Made by a program: the position numbers and the translations under genes. A model generated the notes under the pieces. It made no database searches. It saw only the letters and a list, made by a program, of their open reading frames with translations, and was not told the DNA's origin. From an uncultured Candidatus Saccharibacteria bacterium (GTDB lineage: Bacteria; Patescibacteriota; Saccharimonadia; Saccharimonadales; Saccharimonadaceae), in the NCBI GenBank assembly GCA_947428935.1, contig CANENS010000004.1, forward strand, positions 1 through 64,000: a DNA stretch of 64,000 bases, written 5' to 3'. Of the stretch, positions 51,699-60,948 are shown one piece after another (position 1 is the first letter of the stretch; each line of letters starts with the position of its first letter).

Positions 51699-53075
51699 TT
51701 AATTTTGCAATAATTTTGCCAGTTTGCCGCGGATTCCGCCTTCGTCGGGAGCGCCAGCCATAGTGTCGAGCGCCACACGGAGCAAGCCCAGCGCGGTAAT
51801 GTAAGAATGGTCGAGTGATATGTCGGTCTTGTTGTGTACACCGGGGATGTCAATCGACTCGACGAGATGAATGACGGGGCGGCGCGAGAACGGCAGAGCC
51901 TTAAACCAGTCGGTGGTCGCGAGCACGTCTTGCAATTCATTTAGACCCGCGCCGCCCCCACAGAGCAGGATTTTGTTCGGCAGCATTTCGGAAAGGTCAA
52001 ATTCCTCAAGTGTGATTTCCACCCCTGAGAGCCAAACCGCAAGATTACGCTGAATTGCCAGATGCATTTTTTCGCGCAAGTCCGCCGGGATTTTAGTCGG
52101 ATTCCCAGATGCCAGTTTATACTTCTCTGCCGTGTCAAAGTCAACGCCTAGAACCTGAGCGATTTGATGCGTAAAGCTACGGCCACCAATACCAAACATC
52201 TTGGTCCCCTCGACACCTCCATCATCAACTACTGCGATGTCAGTAGTACCGCCTCCAATATCCATCACCACGCCGGAAAAATTGCTATCTAGGTCGTCGC
52301 CCAGACAGGCGCGGCAAACCGCGAATGGCTCTACCGCCACGGCTAGCAGATCTAGGTTCAATTCAGCACAGACTTTTTCGATCGCCGAAACGTGCACTAG
52401 CGGCGCAAAGGCAGTATAAAATTGAATAATGATATCTGTACCCTTAAAACCGATCGGATTAGAGATCTTGTAGCCATCAATACTAATACTCACGATCGCC
52501 GAATTAATCAAGCGTACCTCAACACTCGGGTTATTGGTCTCGGTGGCGATTTCTTTGCGCGCTTGCTCGCCGGCGCGCTCCTGCACCCGTTGGATAATCA
52601 GAGACATTTCCTGTTCAGTGAGTGGCTTGTTTCCATTCTTACGACGATAGCGTACGGTCGAAGTATTGCCCTTCACCAGCTCACCGGCGATGCCAACCAC
52701 GGTGGTCCTACAAGTGATCCCAGCGATTTTTTCAGCACCAGCTAGCGCTTTTTCACAAGTCGCTACCACGCCGTGAATGTCCGCAATCGCTCCGGCATGC
52801 ATATTACTAACTTCTTGGCGAGTCTTATTGATGCCGATAATACTTAATTCGCCACCACGGGTCGGCCGTGCGACCACAGCCTTTACAAACTCAGTTCCGA
52901 TATCGAGCGCTAAAATTGCATCGCTACAGGGAGCCGGAGCTACGCCGCTAGTAAATTCGGCCGCCGCCTTCCGCTCGGCGGTATGCTCTCGGCTAGGGTT
53001 CAGGGCTTGATTCTTCTTGCGTATTTTGGAAGCCCCAGCCGAAGCAGCGCTCTTAACATTTTTCAACAAACTCAT
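51699..53075 (-). CDS. FtsA/PilM-like actin-fold ATPase
   Basis: 458 residues. Phosphate loops ALDIGTEFVKAVV (near 55) and VVMDIGGGTTDIAVV (near 270), adenosine motif ILLCGGGAGLNEL (near 370), and an inserted domain of the FtsA/PilM type between them. The N-terminal 45 residues are basic. FtsA tethers FtsZ at division; PilM works in type IV pilus assembly. Neither ftsZ nor pil genes are adjacent here, so I leave it open. Follows the 651-residue membrane protein by 25 bases and is likely co-transcribed. Confidence 0.8.
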   Translation of the reverse strand: MSLLKNVKSAASAGASKIRKKNQALNPSREHTAERKAAAEFTSGVAPAPCSDAILALDIGTEFVKAVVARPTRGGELSIIGINKTRQEVSNMHAGAIADIHGVVATCEKALAGAEKIAGITCRTTVVGIAGELVKGNTSTVRYRRKNGNKPLTEQEMSLIIQRVQERAGEQARKEIATETNNPSVEVRLINSAIVSISIDGYKISNPIGFKGTDIIIQFYTAFAPLVHVSAIEKVCAELNLDLLAVAVEPFAVCRACLGDDLDSNFSGVVMDIGGGTTDIAVVDDGGVEGTKMFGIGGRSFTHQIAQVLGVDFDTAEKYKLASGNPTKIPADLREKMHLAIQRNLAVWLSGVEITLEEFDLSEMLPNKILLCGGGAGLNELQDVLATTDWFKALPFSRRPVIHLVESIDIPGVHNKTDISLDHSYITALGLLRVALDTMAGAPDEGGIRGKLAKLLQN

Positions 53076-53100
53076 CGCGACTCCTTTCCCGTCTCTTTAG

Positions 53101-55056
53101 CTACATTTCGTCCCAATCGTCATCATCGATAGTCGTATGTACTTCACAGTCATCAATATTCATCACGGTCGTGCCGTCGGGGCAGACGACCGGCTCACTG
53201 ACGCCAGAATTTGCACCCATACTGGCGTTGATTTTTTCGACTGCGGGACCGATAAACTCGCTGATCGGGCGATAAGTATCCGGCGCTACGATAGTAGCGG
53301 GCTGATAAGTAAACATCAAACTGGTCGAGACCTGCGTATCCGTAGTCGAGGTGCTATTCGCTGTAATACCTTTGAGTTGGTGCCCAAAACGAGAAACCTC
53401 TAAATGAGTAACGATATTACTGGATTCAAGCGCAGAGAAATCAGAGGCATCGACTTCGTCAATATCTTCGGGGCTAATTTCGTCGTCCTCACCGGCTTTT
53501 TCTGCAGCTGCATTGTAGCAAGCATAAAAATTCCGTGCCGCCGTCGTGTCCGCCATCCCATTGACAAAACTGGCCAGCTCCGTAGTATTAAACTTCAAAT
53601 TATAATAGCCATTCCAACCACCGGAGGCAGTCTGGCCAAACTCCGATCGAGAAATCGGCTCCAGCTCGGCAAAAGGATGCGCCACCCAAAGCTGCTTCAG
53701 CTCAGCACTCTTATCTTCTCGTACTAGATTTAGAGTACAATCATAGAGGTCTTTCAAGGCTTCGTTCATGTCGCCTTCCGACTCGAAATTATCGATCAAA
53801 TCCGGGACCGAAATCTGCCACCATTCATCATCGAGTAGCTCAACCACTTCGATAAATTCTTGCATACTGTCATAAATCGGGCTCCCTTCCTTCGCGCCAA
53901 TTTCTTCTAGCGAGGCCATAATACCCGCAACTCGTAAATAAATCACGCCGTCCGTCATCTGCACGGTCCCCAGTTTTATTTCAACATGCCCTTCTTCAAG
54001 GCCATAATCCGTAGGTGTTACTGGGTACGTTATCTCATCTTCAGGATGCTGCAACTCTTCAAATTCCAAATCAAAGCTCAGAGTAGCATTCGTGGCCCCC
54101 GGCAAAGCACCCGCAGAATCAAAATTCACCATAATATTTTTTAGGGGGAAGGAATCACCCACTCCCGCCGGTGGAGCAATCCGGACGGAGCCAATCGTAT
54201 TAACATTCTCTGCACTTACCAAGTTACCCAAAGCGTCAAACGCTACCTTGGTCGGATTATTATAAAAAACAAAGAACCAAATCGCCAGACCGCCGACCAC
54301 TAGCATCAGGACCGCTAGAATGATCAATCCTACTATCAAGCCTTTGTGATTAGGCTTAGGTACTTTTGCAGTTGAGATGTGCGACGGATCTAGAACCGGT
54401 TCGACCACTGATTTGGTCGCCTGGGTGTCTGTGCTAACACCCATGCCTTCTAGAGCCGAGAGTACGGCCGGACTGGGTTGAGGTTTTTCGGCCGACGTCA
54501 CCACTTCTTCGGTCGCGGCCTCCGCCATAGCTCCCTCCGGTTCGTTCGCGATCATTGCGGTGCTTGCGACCGTTGCGTCCGGCGTTTGCGCCAAATTTTC
54601 GGGAGTCGGATTCGTTGCGGAAGCAGCATTGATCATCTCCGTGCCGTCCTCGGTAGGGGCAAAAGTCTCAGCCTGATAAGATGCAGCTGTGGCTGGATTT
54701 GAGTCTGCAACGTTCACAGCCAAGTTCGAGCCTACAGCATTCATTGCAACATCAACATTGGGGGCCTCTGCATCACTAACGGTTGTTTCGTTGAAGGTCT
54801 CGTTACCCATGTCGTTAGAATCGGATTCAGTAAAACTGTCATAGCTGATCACCTGGCCTGTGTTATTCCTGGCCGGAGAATCTGAGCCCATATTCATTGA
54901 TTCTGTCGACGCGTTACCTAAGCCGGCCACAGCTTCGCTCTGGCCGACGTTATTTGACGCATCTGTGCCAAAATTATTTTCGCTATTTCCGTCTGACTGT
55001 GGGTCTTGCACCCCCGCATCCTGCGTCCCACCTGCCGTCATAGGGTCCCGATTCAT
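53101..55056 (-). CDS. Membrane-anchored surface protein
   Basis: 651 residues. Residues 1-230 are low-complexity, acidic, rich in Asn, Ala, Ser and Thr, and probably cytoplasmic; one membrane helix (about 243-270, GLIVGLIILAVLMLVVGGLAIWFFVF); residues 275-651 form a beta-rich outer domain with a final Cys pair (VCPDGTTVMNIDDC). The layout repeats that of the proteins at 16113 and 45399. No family recognised. First gene of an operon with the FtsA/PilM-like ATPase. Confidence 0.65.
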   Translation of the reverse strand: MNRDPMTAGGTQDAGVQDPQSDGNSENNFGTDASNNVGQSEAVAGLGNASTESMNMGSDSPARNNTGQVISYDSFTESDSNDMGNETFNETTVSDAEAPNVDVAMNAVGSNLAVNVADSNPATAASYQAETFAPTEDGTEMINAASATNPTPENLAQTPDATVASTAMIANEPEGAMAEAATEEVVTSAEKPQPSPAVLSALEGMGVSTDTQATKSVVEPVLDPSHISTAKVPKPNHKGLIVGLIILAVLMLVVGGLAIWFFVFYNNPTKVAFDALGNLVSAENVNTIGSVRIAPPAGVGDSFPLKNIMVNFDSAGALPGATNATLSFDLEFEELQHPEDEITYPVTPTDYGLEEGHVEIKLGTVQMTDGVIYLRVAGIMASLEEIGAKEGSPIYDSMQEFIEVVELLDDEWWQISVPDLIDNFESEGDMNEALKDLYDCTLNLVREDKSAELKQLWVAHPFAELEPISRSEFGQTASGGWNGYYNLKFNTTELASFVNGMADTTAARNFYACYNAAAEKAGEDDEISPEDIDEVDASDFSALESSNIVTHLEVSRFGHQLKGITANSTSTTDTQVSTSLMFTYQPATIVAPDTYRPISEFIGPAVEKINASMGANSGVSEPVVCPDGTTVMNIDDCEVHTTIDDDDWDEM

Positions 55057-55229
55057 TAAACCTCCTTACGCTTTGACTTCATTGTATCATAGAATTTAAA
55101 AACGTAATAGCTTTTTCGGGCTGGTTTTTGGCTTTTATTTTACAAAATGTAAAATAACTCTAAAAATCTCCTATTTGACGCGAGTATAATATCTTATAAT
55201 TTCCTTGGGAATATCAAAAAAGGAAGAAT

Positions 55230-55985
55230 ATGTTAAGAGTAATTGTATGCGGTGGCGGTTGGGGAGCGGAATTGGTGGCCGATTATTTACAAAGTGAACT
55301 AGAAATTATCGAAGTTGTACGTATTATTGATTGGCGTGAGCCAAATTATAGCAAGCTAACGCCCTCCACTCGAATCGAGCGCATCGAAGCGGCCCTCAAA
55401 GCTTATCAACGCCATATTGATTTAGTGGTGCTGGGTGATTATGCCGCCACAACCGTCATCGAAACGCTACGTACGAGGAATCCGCAATTTAGCTTCGTCG
55501 GTATGGATGTAGATGCTCATCGTATACTTAGAGCTAGTCATTACCCCACCAATATTACGATTTTAGCCGATAGCTCTTTTGAGAATAGTAAGATCGAACA
55601 AACACTTTATAATAAGCTAGCCGATTCGGCTTTTACGGTTTTACAGCCCCAAAATTGGGTTGAGTCGATCAATGCGCAAGAGCTCGATGAGGATCTTTTG
55701 TACAAGGATTTGTCACAAATTTTCCAATTGCCGCAGCGATCTTCTGGTTCACTCGCTCAGACTCTTCTTGGCGAAACCGAAACGAAAGCACACGACGACC
55801 ACATCACAAAATTGCCCAATCCGGATGCAGTACTATTACTTAATACTTATTATTGGGAGATTAAAAAGGATCTCGAAGCGGTCTTTGGCTGGCGCGTGCG
55901 CGTCTTGGATTTTCGTCAACAGCTTTTGCATGACGTATGTCGCAGCCTAAAACTACGCGGTGTTGATGGACATCGTGCAAGATAA
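55230..55985 (+). CDS. Glutamate racemase-like protein (tentative)
   Basis: 251 residues. Alternating beta/alpha pattern with IVCGGGWGAELVADYL at the start and HIDLVVLGDYAATTVIETLR, reminiscent of MurI's substrate loop and its first catalytic Cys region (ACNTA), but here the position reads GDYAAT with no Cys. The second half lacks the GCTHYP motif. So it may be a divergent or inactive relative, or a different Rossmann-like protein. Single gene, with AAAGGAAG upstream of the ATG. Confidence 0.4.
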   Translation: MLRVIVCGGGWGAELVADYLQSELEIIEVVRIIDWREPNYSKLTPSTRIERIEAALKAYQRHIDLVVLGDYAATTVIETLRTRNPQFSFVGMDVDAHRILRASHYPTNITILADSSFENSKIEQTLYNKLADSAFTVLQPQNWVESINAQELDEDLLYKDLSQIFQLPQRSSGSLAQTLLGETETKAHDDHITKLPNPDAVLLLNTYYWEIKKDLEAVFGWRVRVLDFRQQLLHDVCRSLKLRGVDGHRAR

Positions 55986-56022
55986 ATCATTTGTATAAGT
56001 TTTTGCTATATCGTAGCACGGT

Positions 56023-57816
56023 CTACTTGCGTTCGACGAAAGCGCCGCTTTGTCGATCCCAAAGATGTTTATAGGTACCCTCAGATTTTTCCAATAGCTC
56101 AAGATGCGCACCTTGCTCGACAATTTTGCCATTTTCGAGAACCACAATGCGGTCGAGATTCGCCACAGTCGAGAGCCGATGCGCAATCACAACACTAGTC
56201 CGGCCAGCCATCAGTTTACCTAGTGCATCCTGAATCAGTGCTTCGCTCTCTGAGTCCAGGGCCGAGGTGGCTTCGTCAAGGACCAAAATCGGAGCGTCTT
56301 TCAAAATCGCCCGCGCGATCGCAATGCGCTGACGCTGACCGCCCGAAAGCTTAATCCCTCGTTCTCCCACCAGGGTATTATAGCCGTCCGGCAAATCTTG
56401 AATGAACTCGTGGGCATTCGCGAGTTTAGCCGCGTGCTCAATTTCCTCTTGCGTCGCATCGAGTTTCCCGTACGCAATATTTTCGCCAACCGTGCGATGA
56501 AAGAGAGCTGTCTCCTGCGGGACGTAAGCAATATTCTGGCGTAAAGATTGCTGCGTGATGCTTTTGATATTTTGATCAGAAATCGCAATCCCACCTTGGT
56601 CAACGTCCGCAAAACGGAGCAGCAGTTTAGTCAAAGTAGTTTTTCCCGATCCCGAAGTACCAACCAACCCCACGCGCTCACCTGGTTGCACTTGTAAATT
56701 AAAATTTTCAAAAATAGCTTCTTTGGCGTCATAATGTTTAAAGCTGATATTTTTAAAGTTAATCGCTGATTCTTGAATAACTAACTCTTGGGCGTCCGGT
56801 TGATCAACTACATCGTCTTGCATATCCAAAATCAAGGTCATATCGTGCGCATCACCGAATACTCGGTTCAAACCGCGAAAAATATGGTTAATCGACCAGA
56901 GTTCGCTCATAACAGATTGGGAATAATTCACAATCAGGATCAAAGTTGCTACCGAGATTCCCAGCCACTCAGAACCAAAGATTAGAAAAACCAGAATCAT
57001 CGCCGTGATGCCGATATTCACTCCGCTAAACATAACATCACGTTTCAAAACCGCCTGCATAGTTTTCAGATTCGCATTCGCCGCGCCGCGCGAAAAATTC
57101 GCATAGCGATGACGTTCGTGGGCTTCGTGAGCGTACGATTTTACGGAGATAATATTCGTGATCGAGTCGGCCAGTTGCCCGGTTTGCTTAGTCTCGGCCG
57201 CAGCTTGTTCGCTATTCAGATGACCAATTTTCTTGAAGGTGATGCCAGAAATCAACGTATAAATCAAAACTAGAACAATGATCCCTACCGCAAACAGCGG
57301 CGCGATTTTCCACATGACAACGACGATAAATAGGATGCCGCTCACAATCGGCAACAGGTCCCAAATCAGCACATCCAACAAACGCTCAAAAGCGCCGATA
57401 AATTTGTTGGTCTGCGAGACCAGAGAGCCCGAAAAACGATCGCCGTGGAATTGCATTGACTGAACCGAGAGCGTATCAAAACAGAGGCTAGCCAAGTCGT
57501 ACATAGCCAGCACCTCCATTTTCCAAGTCCAATAGAGGCGCAACTTTTCGATAATCAAACTACTAAAGGAATATACCCCCAAATAAATCAGTACTTGCGG
57601 CAATAGTTCAGAGACAATTTCGTTTTCCTGAATACCATCGGAAACTTTTCCAATCAAATTAGCAAAAATCAACGGGCCTAGAACCACCCGAATGAAAACC
57701 ACAACCGGCGTCGAGATCAAAGCGCCGAGTGAGTACCACTTGTATTTCACCACTTCGCGCCAAAAATAATGCAAAGTGCGTTTTGTAGTCTTCGGTTCCT
57801 CAGTTTTTTGCGCCAT
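56023..57816 (-). CDS. ABC exporter half-transporter, probably homodimeric
   Basis: 597 residues: six membrane helices (about 25-320) and an ATPase with Walker A GTSGSGKTT, signature LSGGQRQR, Walker B LVLDEATSALD and H-loop AHRLST, all canonical. Unlike the pair at 6446-10055 it stands alone, so a homodimer is expected. Substrate unknown. The gap downstream (57817-58080) has no supported gene. Confidence 0.93.
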   Translation of the reverse strand: MAQKTEEPKTTKRTLHYFWREVVKYKWYSLGALISTPVVVFIRVVLGPLIFANLIGKVSDGIQENEIVSELLPQVLIYLGVYSFSSLIIEKLRLYWTWKMEVLAMYDLASLCFDTLSVQSMQFHGDRFSGSLVSQTNKFIGAFERLLDVLIWDLLPIVSGILFIVVVMWKIAPLFAVGIIVLVLIYTLISGITFKKIGHLNSEQAAAETKQTGQLADSITNIISVKSYAHEAHERHRYANFSRGAANANLKTMQAVLKRDVMFSGVNIGITAMILVFLIFGSEWLGISVATLILIVNYSQSVMSELWSINHIFRGLNRVFGDAHDMTLILDMQDDVVDQPDAQELVIQESAINFKNISFKHYDAKEAIFENFNLQVQPGERVGLVGTSGSGKTTLTKLLLRFADVDQGGIAISDQNIKSITQQSLRQNIAYVPQETALFHRTVGENIAYGKLDATQEEIEHAAKLANAHEFIQDLPDGYNTLVGERGIKLSGGQRQRIAIARAILKDAPILVLDEATSALDSESEALIQDALGKLMAGRTSVVIAHRLSTVANLDRIVVLENGKIVEQGAHLELLEKSEGTYKHLWDRQSGAFVERK

Positions 57817-58113
57817 GTTTTTGATTATAACTCAACCAAGATAAAAAAGCAAATAGCAGAGTGCCTTTCGGGTGCTCCTGCACAATTCGTTTCCTGACGG
57901 GGGAATGATGGTAAATAACATAACGTTTTTGTTCATTAGTAGCAAGGTCAATAAATTACAGACCAAGACTCACCTTCGCAAAAAGAGCTTATTACCTAGC
58001 AGCCCAGAGCAGATTGTTCGTACTTGAACTTGGGCCTGTCAAGCTTTTTGTTGTATTCTTTACAACATTTTCATCAAAAAAACTAAAATTGAACAAATTA
58101 TTTATGCAAAACC

Positions 58114-58142
58114 TTGACTTTTTTGATGATGTGTGCTATAAT
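58114..58142 (+). promoter_or_regulatory. Shared-family promoter giving a leaderless ogt mRNA
   Basis: TTGACT (58114-58119), 17-bp spacer, extended -10 TGTGC-TATAAT (58137-58142). The ATG at 58150 falls where transcription should start. AAATTGAACAAATTA lies upstream, as at 37770. Confidence 0.85.
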
Positions 58143-58149
58143 GGAAGGT

Positions 58150-58665
58150 ATGGGATCGGTTAAATCTGTGTCTTCGCATTATTCTTATTCTTCTCCCTTG
58201 GGCGAGATTCAATTAACCAGTCGGGACGATACGTTGGTACGAATCGACTTAGGCAAAAGGATCTCGAGCCAAGATCCACAAGCGCCTAAATCAACCGATC
58301 TAGCGCCAGTTTTACGGAAGGCGTGCTCTTGGCTAAACCACTACTTTGCTGGAGAACCTTTGGATGTTAAGGGTTTTAAATTTACACCTGACGGCACGGT
58401 TTTTCAGCAAAAAGTCTGGGAGATTGTACGGCATATTCCTTATGGTGAGACTCTGACTTACGGAGAAATTGCGCGGCAATTATCTTCCGCTAGCTCAACA
58501 GGCCAAATGTCAGCGCGCGCCGTCGGCCAGGCAGTTGGTAAGAATCCGCTTATGTTAATCATACCTTGCCACCGCGTACTCGGGAAAAACAACAGAATCA
58601 CTGGTTACGCTGGCGGTCTCGAGGCCAAACTTTGGCTTCTGCGGCATGAAAGAATTTTGCAATAA
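58150..58665 (+). CDS. ogt: Methylated-DNA-protein cysteine methyltransferase
   Basis: 171 residues. Repairs O6-alkylguanine by suicide transfer to Cys. C-terminal domain: FQQKVWEIVRHIPYGETLTYGEIA, RAVGQAVGKNPLMLIIPCHRVLG with the active Cys in PCHRV, and YAGGLEAKLWLL. The start at 58150 puts the ATG at the predicted transcription start, so the mRNA is probably leaderless; the longer frame would lie in the promoter. Confidence 0.95.
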   Translation: MGSVKSVSSHYSYSSPLGEIQLTSRDDTLVRIDLGKRISSQDPQAPKSTDLAPVLRKACSWLNHYFAGEPLDVKGFKFTPDGTVFQQKVWEIVRHIPYGETLTYGEIARQLSSASSTGQMSARAVGQAVGKNPLMLIIPCHRVLGKNNRITGYAGGLEAKLWLLRHERILQ

Positions 58666-58670
58666 ACACT

Positions 58671-58940
58671 AAGGTTTTTAGATTGACATAATCGAATATC
58701 GGAAGACGCAAGTTCAGTTCAAATTTTCTCTGGTAGGGCACAGTCCGGCAGGCTTTAACAAAGTTTCTAGAGGAAAACAACTAAATGTTAAGTCGATCTA
58801 GTCAAAGTTCTGCACTTCGTTTTTGTCAAGTTCGCGCCCGATTAGGGCCTCGCATTCGCTAGTAGCGAGTATAATTGTCATTCTGTGGTCTATTGTGTAA
58901 ATACATAAGATAGAGCGCAAATAATATTGTTTGAATGTGG
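58671..58940. other. Intergenic stretch before the leader RNA
   Basis: About 270 bases. A minus-strand frame of 81 codons (58798-59043) overlaps the plus-strand leader and shows no family signature. Nothing else supported. Confidence 0.35.
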
Positions 58941-59100
58941 TATAATAAGGGAGTCTATACTTAATATCATTGAATAAATCATCTCGGTGCATAATCGCTT
59001 TTTCTAGCGAACAGTTGCCGTATTTAAGCGGCACCGCTAGCAAGACGGCAATAGCCGAGTTGTGATATAGGTATAGACACCCTCGCGGTGTCGCTTTTAT
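58941..59100 (+). promoter_or_regulatory. Riboswitch-like leader with pseudoknot and terminator
   Basis: Starts at an extended -10 TGTGG-TATAAT (58941-58946). GTCTATAC (58953-58960) pairs with GTATAGAC (59071-59078) as a closing stem; inside, CTCGG/CCGAG (58983-58987, 59055-59059), and CTAGCG/CGCTAG (59004-59009, 59035-59040) interleaved with TTGCCGT/ACGGCAA (59015-59021, 59045-59051), that is, a pseudoknot. The terminator GACACC/GGTGTC (59076-59092, then CGCTTTTA) shares GAC with the closing stem, so the two compete. Ligand unknown. Confidence 0.65.
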
Positions 59101-59135
59101 TTGGCATCGTTCTTAATAATTAAGGAGATGCCAAA

Positions 59136-59711
59136 ATGGAAATAGATTTTATCTACATTCTTTCCCAAATCTTTACAATCTTAATGTATGCCCTGATGGC
59201 TTGGACTTACTTTCTAAAAGATAAGCGCAAAATCGTCATCGTCAGCGCTTTCTCGCTAGTCGCTAATATAATTGCTTATGTTCTGCTTGGGGCTTGGACG
59301 GGGCTAGCAATGTGCGTAGTGGCGATGCTTCGCAATTTGTATATTCTTTGGGAAGAAAAGAAGAATGGCAAACGCGAAACCAACGAGAAGTGCGATTATA
59401 TTTTTCTCGCTATCGTCTATCTCGGTATCATTCTTGCCACCATTCCCACTTACGAAGGATTCCTAAGCCTGCTCTCGGTTTTCGCAACATCCATCTATAC
59501 TTATTCCATTTGGCAGAAAAGCACGAAGGTTTATAAGTTCTGCGGCATTCCAGTCGGGATTTCATGGATCGCTTATAATGCCTATGTGAAATCTATCTTC
59601 GGGGTAATCCTAGAAGCAATTTTACTAATCGCATCTGTTATCGGCTACGCGGCCGAAGTAAAACCTGCCAGAGGTGGTAAAATACAAAGTAAGAAACAGG
59701 AGAAAGAATGA
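59136..59711 (+). CDS. YgjV-family inner membrane protein
   Basis: 191 residues with six or so membrane helices; matches the YgjV pattern in WTYFLKDKRKIVIVSAFSLVANIIAYVLLGAWTG and MLRNLYILW (shown in parts). Function of the family is not established. First gene of an operon of four or five genes under the riboswitch-like leader. TAAGGAG precedes the ATG. A basic cytoplasmic tail ends the protein. Confidence 0.8.
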   Translation: MEIDFIYILSQIFTILMYALMAWTYFLKDKRKIVIVSAFSLVANIIAYVLLGAWTGLAMCVVAMLRNLYILWEEKKNGKRETNEKCDYIFLAIVYLGIILATIPTYEGFLSLLSVFATSIYTYSIWQKSTKVYKFCGIPVGISWIAYNAYVKSIFGVILEAILLIASVIGYAAEVKPARGGKIQSKKQEKE

Positions 59712-60388
59712 AGCTATTTTTAGCCAGTCAAGATTTGGGCAACTTCGCCACCATCTTGCAAGAAATGGTCGGCAAGAAGAAGCGCGCGCTCGTTATCAGC
59801 AATGCCAGAGATTACTATAATGATGAAACAAGAATTGCCAGGAGTGTGGAGAAAACTCTCGTTAATCTCGGTGAAATTGGAATTGAAGCCGAAAGATTAG
59901 ACCTCAGGCCATTCTTTGGTAAACAAGCGGAACTTGCGCGATACATTGAAGAAAAACAAGCAGGACTAATCTTTTCTGTCGGTGGTAATGTAATCTGTCT
60001 TGCCACGGCTTTGCACGAAAGTGGCATGGACGAGGTTATTCGGCAAGGTGTAGCCGAAGACAGATTCGTCTATGGCGGTTATAGCGCCGGTTCGCTGGTA
60101 GCATCGCATAATTTATCGCTGTATCTGATTGATGCGAAGTCGGGGGAAGAACTACCGCCGTGCTTTAACCCTGATGTGACAAAGGAAATTTACGGAGTTG
60201 AGTCTTACAGACAGGGTCTGGGCTTGATTCCAGAATATGTCGTACCACATATGGATAGAAGTGACTGTATTGATGCTATGCGCAAGGGGCTAAATAAAAT
60301 CGCGCAGGCTAGTGCCGAAGCAATTTGCCTAGACGATGCTGATGTGTTTGTTGTGAATGACGAAAATAAGGAAATCTTGAAAGGCTAG
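59708..60388 (+). CDS. Peptidase S51 (PepE/cyanophycinase-like) family protein
   Basis: 226 residues. Start overlaps the YgjV stop (ATGA). Nucleophile elbow GGYSAGS with Ser near 123, preceded by FSVGGNVICL, and a later VPHMDRSD; these fit the S51 fold. PepE cleaves Asp-X dipeptides, but the substrate here is unproven. Same operon as YgjV. Confidence 0.85.
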   Translation: MKLFLASQDLGNFATILQEMVGKKKRALVISNARDYYNDETRIARSVEKTLVNLGEIGIEAERLDLRPFFGKQAELARYIEEKQAGLIFSVGGNVICLATALHESGMDEVIRQGVAEDRFVYGGYSAGSLVASHNLSLYLIDAKSGEELPPCFNPDVTKEIYGVESYRQGLGLIPEYVVPHMDRSDCIDAMRKGLNKIAQASAEAICLDDADVFVVNDENKEILKG

Positions 60389-60390
60389 AC

Positions 60391-60936
60391 ATGAAACTAA
60401 TCGCTACCCGACATGCCGAAACGAACTACAATATTAAAGATTTGGTAAATTATGATCCATCAGTTGATGTGTATCTGACCGAAAAAGGTATAAAACAAGC
60501 AGCCGAACTTGCCGAACAATTGAAAGATTCTAAGTTTGATAGGATCTACATTTCTAGGCTGAAACGCACAAAGCAGACCGCCGATGCTATCAATCGCTAT
60601 CATGGACAAGAGTTAGTGGTAAATGAACTGCTAGACGATACTCGGAATGGATTTGAAGGTCGTCCGTATAGCGAAGCCAAAGGTTGGCGCGATACACAGC
60701 CTAATCCAGTGACTGCGCGTTATCAGGGCAAATATGAATCCGTCAGCGACATGACAGACCGCGTGCGCAAGTTCTTGGACTATCTGAATCAGCATCACGG
60801 AAATGACGAAACGATTTTAATTGTCACTAGCAGCCACATTATCAAGCAGTTGCGTATGCTGAACGGCGAAATCACGATGCAGGAGTTGCTCAATGCACCA
60901 GCCAAACATGCCACTTACTATGAATTTGATATTTAA
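60391..60936 (+). CDS. Histidine phosphatase (phosphoglycerate-mutase-like) family protein
   Basis: 181 residues. Catalytic RHAETNYN at residues 7-14 (family RHGET), ISRLKRTKQTA, a Glu in the FEGRPYSEA region, and second His in VTSSHIIKQL. Acts on small phosphorylated metabolites; substrate unknown. Two bases after the previous stop. Confidence 0.9.
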   Translation: MKLIATRHAETNYNIKDLVNYDPSVDVYLTEKGIKQAAELAEQLKDSKFDRIYISRLKRTKQTADAINRYHGQELVVNELLDDTRNGFEGRPYSEAKGWRDTQPNPVTARYQGKYESVSDMTDRVRKFLDYLNQHHGNDETILIVTSSHIIKQLRMLNGEITMQELLNAPAKHATYYEFDI

Positions 60937-60948
60937 ACAGGAGTAAAA

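Noticed and set aside
58798-59043. 81-codon minus-strand frame
   Set aside because: It overlaps the structured plus-strand leader RNA, whose pairing explains the sequence better.
59021-59045. Resemblance of GCGGCACCGC in the leader to the T-box core
   Set aside because: The UGGN element needed to pair with the tRNA end is absent, the leader is short, and the operon has no aminoacyl-tRNA synthetase or amino-acid gene.
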